Both the position numbers and the translations under genes were made by a program. Below the pieces are notes generated by a model, which saw only the letters and a program-made list of their open reading frames with translations, was not told the origin of the DNA and did not search any database. Shown in pieces: positions 1 to 7,884 of a stretch of DNA of 7,884 nt. Position 1 is the stretch's first letter; each line of letters opens with the position of its first letter. This DNA comes from Synergistaceae bacterium (lineage in GTDB: Bacteria; Synergistota; Synergistia; Synergistales; Synergistaceae), in NCBI GenBank assembly GCA_031273585.1, contig JAISRP010000349.1, positions 1-7,884 of the forward strand, given 5' to 3'.

Positions 1-99
1 TTTGGCGTCAATATTTTATTCAAGGCCCGCTCCGCGTTTATTTTTTCATCCCCTGCCCGTCGCTGGCGGCAGCTTCACAGACGCCGCACTATGGGGCCA

Positions 100-128
100 A
101 TATTATGCCCCGATGCGCCGGGAGTCAA
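100..128 (-). promoter_or_regulatory. Possible sigma70-type promoter reading off the left edge
   Basis: On the minus strand TTGACT (123-128, five of six to the -35 consensus) is followed after exactly 17 nt by TAATAT (100-105, four of six to the -10 consensus). An overlapping CATAAT also fits -10 with a 15-nt gap. It lies just beyond the terminator-like repeat that follows copA, so it would start a new transcript for a gene outside the window. This is motif matching only. Confidence 0.35.
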
Positions 129-146
129 GGCCGGGGCGCAAAAATC

Positions 147-303
147 GCGGGCTCCGCCCACACCCGCCGGGGGACCAGTCCCCCGGACTCCCATTTTCTT
201 TTTTTTGATTTTCGCCCTGCGGGCGAAAATCAAAAAAAAGTGAATAGGGTCCAGGGAGCTGGCTCCCTGGCGGGGTTTGGGGCGGCGCCCCAAGGTCTGT
301 CTT
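147..303. repeat. Double-armed structured intergenic repeat, copy 1
   Basis: The element has two arms that are imperfect reverse complements of each other, around a central hairpin. The left arm (147-192) holds GGGC-tcc-GCCC (149-159) and a 9-bp stem, CCGGGGGAC with GTCCCCCGG (167-186). The right arm (247-298) holds CCAGGGAGC with GCTCCCTGG (251-270) and TTGGGGC-ggc-GCCCCAA (277-293). Related copies lie at 4531-4602 (one arm) and 7541-7691 (both arms). On the minus strand it starts about 15 nt after the copA stop codon. A terminator or an extragenic palindromic element is the likeliest role. It contains no sign of a transposase. Confidence 0.8.
198..240. terminator. Bidirectional intrinsic terminator-like hairpin
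   Basis: This is a perfect 20-bp inverted repeat with a 3-nt TGC loop. Each side has a run of eight T or eight A at the base and a G/C-rich tip (CGCCC with GGGCG). Because the T run of one strand is the A run of the other, either strand reads as a hairpin ending in a U tract, as expected of a bidirectional terminator. On the minus strand it lies about 80 nt after copA, behind two further GC-rich hairpins, so it probably ends the copper operon transcript. Confidence 0.7.
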
Positions 304-318
304 TCCCGCGGGTTCGGG

Positions 319-2789
<2,471 letters not shown>

Positions 2790-2794
2790 TTTTT

Positions 2795-2804
2795 ACTCCT
2801 CCCC
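2795..2804 (-). promoter_or_regulatory. Ribosome binding site of copA
   Basis: GGGGAGGAGT on the minus strand ends 5 nt before the ATG at 2789. It fixes that ATG as the start, rather than the downstream GTG at 2754 that opens the main ATPase frame and has no such site. It fills the 16-nt gap after the stop of the preceding gene. Confidence 0.8.
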
Positions 2805-2805
2805 A

Positions 2806-4413
2806 TCAAAATCTCGAGCAGCAGCCGGCCCTGCCGCGCCGCCCGGTTCCGCCGTACGAGGGCCGCGACGGCTCATCCTCGGAGAACCCTCCCTCGTCGG
2901 GGTATGACTGCCCCATCGCAGAACATCCTCCCCCGGAGGGCGGCTCGTCCAGGTCGTAGCCGTATTCGCCCGGTTCCTCCGCGGCCTCGGCTGCTCCGGA
3001 CCCGCCGCCTATTGACGCGTTGGGCGCCGGGACGTCGCCGTCCGTGACCGTTATCGTGCTCCTGATCATCCCCATCCAGCACGAGTACCTGTACACGCCG
3101 GCCTTGAGGGGCGTGAACTCGATCACGTTGTCCCCCACGGCTAGCCTCTTCTCTATCCTGAACGCCGGGATTACAATGGCGTTGTTGCAGCCGTTGATGC
3201 TCCCCTGCGGGGCCTTGATCGTCCATCTGACCGGGACTCCCGCCTTCACAGTGATGGGCTGATAGCCGTATCTGGAGACTTGGGTCGTGACCGTCTGAAC
3301 CTCCCCCGTGGACTCGCCGCCGGAGGCCACGCCCTGCAGCGATACCTCGGGCCCGGCCGCCGCCGACGCCACGCTGTCCCCGAATCCCGAGAGGCTCGCC
3401 CCGTTGTTGAACATGGCGACTCCCATAACTATGACGAGCGCCGCCCCGACCCTCGTGACGACGCCCGAGAAGCGCTTGCTCATCATGGCGCCGAACGCGC
3501 CGAGGGCGAACATCAGGGGGGCGGTGCCGAGGCTGAAGACGAACATGGACAGGGCGCCCTCGAGCGGGCTGCCGGTGGATAGGGCGTAGAGCTGCATGGC
3601 CTGCAGCGGGCCGCATGGCATGAGTCCGTTGAGGAGCCCGACGTACAGAGGCCCCCTGCCGCTCTTCCACCCCTCGACCCTGTTAGTGATAAATCGCGGC
3701 ATCCTCGGGGCGAGCCCCCGGAGAAACGAAAACGCGCCCAGCATGTTCACCCCTATTACCACCATGAACACGCCGGCCGCTATCTGGACGATCCCCTTCG
3801 TGCCGCCGGAGAAGCTGACCACTGAGCCCAACGCGCCGACGATGCCGCCCACTATCGTGTAGGAGACGATCCTGCCGCCGTTGTAGAGCAGACTTGGCCT
3901 GAGACTGGACGAGAGGGGTTTTGTGCCGCAGGAACCGATCTCGCACCCGCCGAGGCACTGAGAGAGGTTTATGCCGCCGCACATGGCGACGCAGTGCATG
4001 GAGGTGAGCAATCCGACGACGAAGAGCATCCCATACCCCATGCCCCTCTCGGCCTGGGGGAAAAATCCGGTGATCCCCGCCAGCAGACCGCCGCCGCCGC
4101 TGTGGTTGAGGAACACGTAGAGCGCAAAAACTATGAGAACCGCCCCTATGAGGCTTCTCGGGTCGGAATCGTCACCCCCGGGCGAGCCGACGCCAAGGAC
4201 CTCGTAATCGAGCCCCTCGATCGCGCTGGTGATCTTCCCCAGGCTCGTCACCGACCCGTCGAAGACGACGCTTGCGGTCCCGAGGCCGTAGGACGCCCTG
4301 ACCTCCGACACCCCCTCGAGCTTTTTGAGCCCGCGCTCGATCCTGTTCTCACAGCCGGCGCAGGTCATTCCGCCTATCCGCAGTACCTCCGTCCTCAATT
4401 TCTTCTGTGCCAT
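2806..4413 (-). CDS. Copper-handling fusion: HMA, TauE/SafE-like membrane and cupredoxin domains
   Basis: The predicted product has 535 residues. Residues 9-75 are an HMA domain with GMTCAGC (Cys18, Cys21). Residues 88-103 and about 125-335 are membrane segments of the TauE/SafE (DsbD_2-like) type, with HCVAMCGG at 140-147 and MPCGP at 265-269. Residues 371-457 are a cupredoxin-like domain carrying GCNNAI (Cys409) and SCWMGM (Cys445, Met447, Met449) but no histidine. A Gly/Ser/acidic tail (459-535) adds Cys497 and Cys531-532. The start at 4413 has GGGGAG 6 nt upstream and precedes the HMA domain directly. The gene leads copA by 16 nt, so a copper function is well supported. Similar fusions are known beside copper ATPases in anaerobes. 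Its exact role (Cu(I) delivery, transport, or electron or thiol transfer) is not established; I infer Cu(I) acquisition and hand-over during export. Confidence 0.85.
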   Translation of the reverse strand: MAQKKLRTEVLRIGGMTCAGCENRIERGLKKLEGVSEVRASYGLGTASVVFDGSVTSLGKITSAIEGLDYEVLGVGSPGGDDSDPRSLIGAVLIVFALYVFLNHSGGGGLLAGITGFFPQAERGMGYGMLFVVGLLTSMHCVAMCGGINLSQCLGGCEIGSCGTKPLSSSLRPSLLYNGGRIVSYTIVGGIVGALGSVVSFSGGTKGIVQIAAGVFMVVIGVNMLGAFSFLRGLAPRMPRFITNRVEGWKSGRGPLYVGLLNGLMPCGPLQAMQLYALSTGSPLEGALSMFVFSLGTAPLMFALGAFGAMMSKRFSGVVTRVGAALVIVMGVAMFNNGASLSGFGDSVASAAAGPEVSLQGVASGGESTGEVQTVTTQVSRYGYQPITVKAGVPVRWTIKAPQGSINGCNNAIVIPAFRIEKRLAVGDNVIEFTPLKAGVYRYSCWMGMIRSTITVTDGDVPAPNASIGGGSGAAEAAEEPGEYGYDLDEPPSGGGCSAMGQSYPDEGGFSEDEPSRPSYGGTGRRGRAGCCSRF

Positions 4414-4530
4414 GCAACACTCCCCATTCCTCAGAAGTCGATATCCGAATAAGTTCCAGCGCGGATATCCTAACCCGTCAATGTGGAGATATTGTGGAGA
4501 GATCTTCCAGGAAGGGGCGATTAATATTAA
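4414..4530 (-). promoter_or_regulatory. Likely control region of the copper operon
   Basis: This is the only space between the repeat after the kinase gene and the first copper gene, so the operon promoter should lie here. I find no good pair of -35 and -10 hexamers (TTGACG at 4474-4479 has no partner at 16-18 nt). Two short motif pairs stand out: TGTGGAGA on the plus strand at 4482-4489 and again at 4493-4500 (11-nt period), and GGATATC on the minus strand at 4464-4470 and 4440-4446 (24-nt period). Either could be an operator. The sites are candidates only. Confidence 0.3.
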
Positions 4531-4580
4531 AACGGGGGTCCGGGGGACTGGTCCCCCGGCGGGCGTGGGCGGCGCCCACG
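4525..4580 (-). terminator. Probable terminator of the response regulator and kinase genes
   Basis: On the minus strand two strong GC hairpins (4564-4580, then 4540-4559) are followed by ACCCCC and then CGTTTTAATATTAA, within 90 nt of the kinase stop. The T run is short and lies 8 nt below the second stem, so this is not a textbook intrinsic terminator, but it probably separates the two-component genes from the copper operon. Confidence 0.45.
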
Positions 4581-4602
4581 GTCCTGCCCCGACGGTTCGG
4601 GC
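4531..4602. repeat. Single-armed copy of the structured repeat (copy 2)
   Basis: One arm is present, with a perfect 9-bp stem CCGGGGGAC/GTCCCCCGG (4540-4559) and a perfect 7-bp stem CGTGGGC-ggc-GCCCACG (4564-4580). A weaker CCCGA/TCGGG hairpin follows at 4588-4601. The sequence GGTTCGGGC at 4594-4602 also occurs beside copy 1 (311-319, overlapping the copA stop). The central T/A hairpin and second arm are missing. On the minus strand it begins about 11 nt after the kinase stop and runs into GTTTTAATATTAA. Confidence 0.75.
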
Positions 4603-4613
4603 ATGCCGTGTTT

Positions 4614-5984
4614 TTATGGGATGAGCCCCCTGATGCAGGTGCCCTCCCCTGGGTACGAGATTATCTTGAGCCGGCCTCCGGCCAGCATCATCCTCTCCTC
4701 CATGTTGGAGAGCCCCCTGTGTCCCTCGACTCTGAGCCCGGCCGTTCCGCCCTCGGCCATGTCGAAGCCGTGCCCGTCGTCCTGGACGCAGAGCTCTATG
4801 CCGTTCTCGTCGCGCTTGACGTCGACCCAGATGTTTTTGGCCTCGCCGTGGCGCACGGAGTTCGTCACCGCCTCCTGCACGACCCTGAAGAACGCCAGCG
4901 TGACGGACTCGGAGAGCTCCAGCCCCTCGTCGACGTCCAGGAATATGCGGACGCCGTACTGAACCGACTGCCGCTCCGTCAGCTCCGTCAACGCCTGATC
5001 GAGCCCGAGCTCGAGCCACGGCGGGTTCAGAAAATCGCACAGCCCGCGCATCTCCTTTACCGTGGCCTGCGCTATATTCTCCGCGAGGTCGAGCTCGCGC
5101 TTCGTGTCATCCGCGTCGTTGCTGGGGAGTCTCGCAAGGTGTATCCGCTGGATCAGAGCGGTAACGTCCTGCAGCGGCCCGTCGTGTATGTCCCTCGAGA
5201 TCTTGGTGCGCTCGGCCTCCTGCACTCCAACCATGTCGCTCATGCAGCTCCTGATGATCGAGACCCTGCTTATCGCCTCGTGAGCCACCCTGGTGAAGGT
5301 GAGCCTGAGCTTCTGGAGCTCGCTGATCGCGTCGAAGGGACGCTCCGCCGGAACCTCCTCCCCCCACTCCAGCGAGGAGATCTCGTGTTCGAGGTTTCTC
5401 AGCGGGACTATCACCTTCTGCCAGAGGTTCCAGATGGACAGGGCGCTCCACAGGCCGGCGCTGCCCATCAGTATGGGCCAGAGGTAGAGGGCCCTCGTGG
5501 TGAAGCCGGGGAGATCCCTCCATGATACCGCGCCTATCACCGAAAGATCTCCATGCCCGGAGGGGTATACCGCGACGGTGAACATCTCGCCGTTTTCGTC
5601 GTAAATCTCCTTTGCGCTGCCCATGGGGAAATTCTCGCCCGAGGACAGGAATAGCCTGCTGAGCCCCTCGGAGCCGTATATGGGAACGCCGTCCCTGTCG
5701 ATCACGGAGAGAAGGCCCGGCCTCCCCCCGAGCCCGAGGTAGGTGTACAGCCCCAGACTCAGGTTGTAATTCTCGTATGGTGGTATCTCTATGCGCGTGG
5801 GGTCCGATCCCCTCATGTCGATGGTGTGCGCGATGTACTCGGTGAAGCTCTCCACGTATGACCGCGCCAGATTTTTGACGCTCATCTGAGAGTAAACGAG
5901 GTCAGTAGCCGCGAGCAGCATTATTCCAAACGGCGGCAGGAATATTGACAGGGCAAGAAAAAACATGCGACTCCTTCGTCTCAT
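4614..5984 (-). CDS. Membrane-bound sensor histidine kinase, HisKA_3 (NarL-partner) type
   Basis: This 456-residue kinase should sense a signal outside the membrane and phosphorylate the response regulator encoded just upstream. A transmembrane helix (7-29) and a second one (165-187) frame an external sensor region of about 135 residues that I cannot assign to a family. A HAMP-like linker (188-240) follows. The dimerisation and phosphoacceptor helix has SRDIHDGPLQ with His267, and the ATPase domain shows QEAVTNSVRHG (370-380, Asn375), DDGHGFD (402-408) and HRGLSNMEER (422-431). I chose ATG 5984, with GAGGGG 7 nt upstream and basic residues before the first helix. An ATG 18 nt downstream with AAGGAG is possible, and a TTG 51 nt upstream is unlikely. 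The signal is unknown; metal or envelope stress is a guess from its neighbours. Confidence 0.88.
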   Translation of the reverse strand: MRRRSRMFFLALSIFLPPFGIMLLAATDLVYSQMSVKNLARSYVESFTEYIAHTIDMRGSDPTRIEIPPYENYNLSLGLYTYLGLGGRPGLLSVIDRDGVPIYGSEGLSRLFLSSGENFPMGSAKEIYDENGEMFTVAVYPSGHGDLSVIGAVSWRDLPGFTTRALYLWPILMGSAGLWSALSIWNLWQKVIVPLRNLEHEISSLEWGEEVPAERPFDAISELQKLRLTFTRVAHEAISRVSIIRSCMSDMVGVQEAERTKISRDIHDGPLQDVTALIQRIHLARLPSNDADDTKRELDLAENIAQATVKEMRGLCDFLNPPWLELGLDQALTELTERQSVQYGVRIFLDVDEGLELSESVTLAFFRVVQEAVTNSVRHGEAKNIWVDVKRDENGIELCVQDDGHGFDMAEGGTAGLRVEGHRGLSNMEERMMLAGGRLKIISYPGEGTCIRGLIP

Positions 5985-6072
5985 CCGCGCACCCCTCTGA
6001 TACCGATTTGCAGTCGGACCGAATCCGGACGGCAACGCGCCTGATTGGGATTCGCAGCCTAGTTGCGGGATG

Positions 6073-6711
6073 CTATTCCAGCAGCTCCTCCAGCATCACC
6101 ACGCCGTATTTGAGCGCAAGCAGCATCGACTCCGTCTTGTTGCGCGCGCCGAGCTTGTCGTATATGGACGCCAGGTGCGTCTGGACGGTCCGTTCGCTGA
6201 TGTACAACTGGGCCGCTATCTCCTTGCCGGAGAGTCCTTTTGCCGCAAGGAGCAGCACCTCGCGCTCGCGGGCCGATATCGGCTCCGGCGACATGTTCTC
6301 CCCCTCCTCGACGGTGTTTGCCACCTCGCTGTCGAGGTAAAGCCCGCCGCGAGCCACTATGCGGATGGCCCGGGAGAGGGTCTCGGCCGTCGAGGATTTC
6401 AGCACATATCCCCTCGCTCCGGCCCGGAGGGAGGACAGGACGTACTGCTGGGCGTCATAGCTCGTCAGCATCAGGGCCACCACCGGAAGCCCCTCCTCCT
6501 TGATCTTGCGAGTTATCGTAACCCCGTCCAGCCCAGGCATGCGTATATCGAGCAGAGCGACCTGCGGCTTGAGCTCCCTGACGCCGTTCCACGCGGACTC
6601 GCCGTCCGCGAACTCCCCAACGACGTTGAACTCCTGTTCCTTGGCGAGATAAGCCATCAGACCAGCGCGCGTCAGCGGATGATCGTCCGCAAGTATTAAG
6701 TTGATGGACAT
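6073..6711 (-). CDS. NarL/FixJ-family response regulator with LuxR-type DNA-binding domain
   Basis: The 212-residue product is a transcription factor activated by phosphorylation. The receiver domain (1-120) has the acidic pair Asp9-Asp10, the phosphoacceptor Asp55 in LLDIRMPGLDG, Thr83 and Lys105 (YVLKSS). The C-terminal helix-turn-helix (about 146-205) shows SAREREVLLLAAKGLSGKEI and SERTVQTHLASIYDKLG, typical of the LuxR/GerE type. The start at 6711 is set by GGGAGGAG 8 nt upstream; an in-frame upstream TTG extension of 28 residues lacks a site and a domain match. The kinase gene begins 88 nt after its stop in the same direction, so the two are very likely cognate. Target genes are unknown; the copper operon beyond the kinase is the nearest candidate. 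Confidence 0.92.
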   Translation of the reverse strand: MSINLILADDHPLTRAGLMAYLAKEQEFNVVGEFADGESAWNGVRELKPQVALLDIRMPGLDGVTITRKIKEEGLPVVALMLTSYDAQQYVLSSLRAGARGYVLKSSTAETLSRAIRIVARGGLYLDSEVANTVEEGENMSPEPISAREREVLLLAAKGLSGKEIAAQLYISERTVQTHLASIYDKLGARNKTESMLLALKYGVVMLEELLE

Positions 6712-6800
6712 GGAAACAACTCCTCCCAGATAGATTGTCAATCGAGCGCGAAAAAGCCCGAAGCCTGGTTTGAAAAAGTCTCGAAACTTACGCAATCATG

Positions 6801-6834
6801 ACTATAATAATGTTTCAAGACATCAGCAGTACAA
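6801..6834 (-). promoter_or_regulatory. AT-rich block, possible promoter of the two-component operon
   Basis: In the 181-nt gap between the HD gene and the response regulator, the minus strand carries TATTAT (6804-6809) and TATAGT (6801-6806), each five of six to the -10 consensus. The only -35-like match is TTGTAC (6829-6834), 19 nt from TATTAT, which is poor in sequence and wide in spacing. A promoter here is plausible because no terminator was found after the HD gene. A perfect TTGACA at 6735-6740 lies too close to the ribosome binding site to serve this gene. Confidence 0.3.
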
Positions 6835-6892
6835 CGTATCCGGCGGAAAGATTCACTTTCTTGAGTATTTTACGCAGAGCAGGCGCGGCGGA

Positions 6893-7465
6893 TCAGTCCG
6901 CCCCGAGCCCTATCTCCCTCTCCACGGGCTTGAGCCCGGCGATCGTGTTCTCTATCAGAAAATCGAGCGGCTCGCCCATGATCGACGCCCCGCGCTCTAT
7001 GACCTCGCGGTTCACGCCCCTGGCGAAGGCCTTGTCCTTCCACTTTTTTTTGACGGACCTCGCCTCGAGGTCCCGGAGGGATTTTCCAGGCCTGACCAGC
7101 GCCACGGCCGTCACGAACCCCGTCAGCTCGTCGATGGTATAAAGCGTCTTCTCCATGCGGCTCCGCGGCTCGACCCCCGAGAACTCCCAGCCGTGAGCCA
7201 GCACAGCCCGGACGAAATCCTCGTCGTATCCCCTCTCGCGCAGCATCTCGCCGCCCTTGACGGGGTGCCCCGCCTCCACGGACTGAGTCGTCTCCCAGTC
7301 GATGTCGTGCAGAAGCCCGACCCGTCCCCACAGCTCCTCATCCTCGCCGTACAGCTTGGCAAAGTGCCTCATGGCGGACTCCACCGCAAGGGCGTGCCTC
7401 ATGTACATCTCATCCTTGTTGTGCTCCCTGAAAAATTCGATAGATTCCTCTCGCGTGAACTTCAT
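6893..7465 (-). CDS. HD-domain phosphohydrolase-like protein (COG2316-like)
   Basis: The product has 190 residues and should be a cytoplasmic metal-dependent phosphohydrolase. The HD pattern is complete: His24 (MRHALAVE), His53-Asp54 (GLLHDIDWE), His67 (AGHPVKGGEML), His91 (VLAHGWE) and Asp112 (YTIDELTGF). The segment after it (ALVRPGKSLRDLEARSVKKK, then KDKAFARGVNRE) matches my memory of a small conserved family of uncharacterised HD hydrolases. I know of no proven substrate, so none is assigned. I chose ATG 7465, which begins just before the conserved core; GAGAGG lies 4 nt upstream. A 21-residue Arg-rich in-frame extension has no domain match. The gene sits between the repeat after gyrB and the response regulator and may be transcribed alone. 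Confidence 0.8.
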   Translation of the reverse strand: MKFTREESIEFFREHNKDEMYMRHALAVESAMRHFAKLYGEDEELWGRVGLLHDIDWETTQSVEAGHPVKGGEMLRERGYDEDFVRAVLAHGWEFSGVEPRSRMEKTLYTIDELTGFVTAVALVRPGKSLRDLEARSVKKKWKDKAFARGVNREVIERGASIMGEPLDFLIENTIAGLKPVEREIGLGAD

Positions 7466-7490
7466 GCCGCCTCTCGTCCTCCATCCCGCG

Positions 7491-7534
7491 CGCCGCGCGG
7501 CGTAAATTTTGCGATCCCGCCGGCGCACGCCGGC
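7491..7534. repeat. Two short perfect palindromes upstream of the HD gene
   Basis: CGCCGCGCGGCG (7491-7502) is a perfect 12-bp palindrome. GCCGGCG and CGCCGGC (7519-7525 and 7528-7534) form a perfect 7-bp hairpin with a CA loop. They lie between the repeat and the HD start codon, in its probable leader. An operator, a leader hairpin or chance in GC-rich DNA are all possible. Confidence 0.4.
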
Positions 7535-7540
7535 AAGACC

Positions 7541-7691
7541 GCGGGCTCCGCCCGCACCCGCCGGGGGACCAGTCCCCCGGACCCCCGTCTGTTTTTTTGT
7601 TTCCCCCCCGCTGGGCTAAAAACAAAAAAAGCTAATGGGGTCCTGGGAGGTGGCCCCCTGGGGGGGTTTGGGGGGGAGCCCCAAGGTCCTG
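7541..7691. repeat. Double-armed structured intergenic repeat, copy 3
   Basis: It has the same layout as copy 1. The left arm holds GCGGGC-tcc-GCCCGC (7541-7555) and CCGGGGGAC/GTCCCCCGG (7561-7580). The centre is a T-run/A-run hairpin. The right arm (7637-7690) holds a degraded CC-GGGAG hairpin (two mispairs) and TTGGGG/CCCCAA (7668-7684). On the minus strand it begins directly after the gyrB stop. G7 and C7 runs in the centre and right arm may be error-prone in the assembly. Confidence 0.8.
7591..7631. terminator. Terminator-like hairpin after gyrB
   Basis: TTTTTTTGTTT (7592-7602) pairs perfectly with AAACAAAAAAA (7620-7630). Above it is an unpaired internal section and a CCC-gct-GGG tip. 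The layout equals the central hairpin of copy 1, but the upper stem is imperfect. It probably ends the gyrB transcript and could work in both directions. Confidence 0.55.
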
Positions 7692-7692
7692 T

Positions 7693-7884
7693 CTATATGT
7701 CGAGGTTGCGGACCTCCCTCGCGTGGTTTTCTATAAATTCGCGCCGCGGCTCGACCGCGTCGCCCATCAGTATGCCGAAGAGCTCGTCCGTCAGGATGGC
7801 GTCGTCCACCCTCACCTTCAGTATCACCCGGTTTTCCGGGTCCATTGTTGTCTCCCAGAGCTGTTCGGGGTTCATCTCGCCCAG
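7693..7884 (-). CDS. DNA gyrase subunit B, C-terminal 63 residues (partial)
   Basis: GyrB is the ATPase subunit of DNA gyrase, which introduces negative supercoils. Only the C-terminal end is in the window; the gene continues past the right edge in the frame that begins CTG GGC GAG. The visible part has [16 protein letters not shown], then [13 protein letters not shown] and ends VRNLDI before a TAG stop. This matches the conserved end of the Toprim/C-terminal region of GyrB, and the VEPRREFIE...NLDI ending favours GyrB over ParE. An internal ATG at about 7875 is not the start. The structured repeat begins immediately after the stop. Confidence 0.95.
   Translation of the reverse strand: MGEMNPEQLWETTMDPENRVILKVRVDDAILTDELFGILMGDAVEPRREFIENHAREVRNLDI

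Larger units (their letters stand above)
1..318. other. Non-coding region downstream of copA
   Basis: I see no convincing gene here. Open frames on the plus strand run through the hairpins and the T and A runs, and resemble no protein I recognise. The right-hand part (147-303) is a repeat element listed separately. The left part (1-146) holds a promoter-like pair of hexamers on the minus strand and a short inverted repeat (TGCGCC 114-119 with GGCGCA 135-140). A minus-strand TTG at about 23, with a GGAG 6 nt upstream, could start a gene leaving the window, but too little of it is visible to claim one. Confidence 0.6.

Noticed and set aside
4414..5040. In-frame extension of the copper fusion gene by about 209 residues
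   Set aside because: It runs through the hairpin repeat and out of frame through the kinase gene, and is Arg-rich with no domain. The ATG at 4413 has a ribosome binding site and begins directly before the HMA domain.
4407..5525. 372-residue plus-strand open frame opposite the kinase gene
   Set aside because: It is the GC-rich antisense shadow of the kinase, with no domain I recognise, and its start lies in the control region of the copper operon on the other strand.
6712..6795. 28-residue upstream extension of the response regulator
   Set aside because: It begins at a TTG without a ribosome binding site, whereas the ATG at 6711 has GGGAGGAG at good spacing and matches the family start.
6803..6808. 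Perfect TATAAT on the plus strand
   Set aside because: There is no -35 match 16-18 nt upstream and no plus-strand gene follows.

Overview
This is a GC-rich bacterial window in which every recognisable gene lies on the minus strand. Codon use is unusual for such GC-rich DNA, with frequent ATA (Ile) and AGG (Arg) codons. Together with the gene content (copper export, a NarL-type two-component system, an HD-domain hydrolase) this would suit an anaerobe such as a member of the Synergistota. That placement is an inference and could be wrong; nothing in the window fixes the taxon.

Read along the minus strand (right to left), the window holds: (1) the last 63 codons of gyrB, entering from outside the window; (2) a structured intergenic repeat directly after the gyrB stop; (3) an HD-domain hydrolase gene of 190 codons; (4) a NarL/FixJ-type response regulator followed 88 nt later by a membrane-bound HisKA_3-type histidine kinase; (5) half a copy of the same repeat directly after the kinase stop; (6) a two-gene copper operon, made of a fusion protein (HMA domain, TauE/SafE-like membrane domain, cupredoxin domain) and a CopA-type Cu(+) P-type ATPase; (7) a third copy of the repeat just after copA, then a possible promoter pointing off the left edge.

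The copper genes make a coherent export module. The HMA domains and the His-free cupredoxin domain can bind and hand over Cu(I), and CopA pumps it out of the cytoplasm. No CsoR, CopY or CueR-type copper regulator is visible, so the adjacent two-component system is a candidate regulator, by position only.

Two things merit most attention. First, copA as read here is broken by a frame change inside its first HMA domain, at a CTCTCT tract. The start with the good ribosome binding site gives only a 59-residue HMA peptide, while the ATPase continues in the -1 frame. Second, three copies of a GC-rich repeat built of paired hairpins sit directly 3' of three unrelated genes. The stems differ in sequence between copies but keep their pairing, and two copies are double-armed around a T-run/A-run hairpin that looks like a bidirectional terminator.
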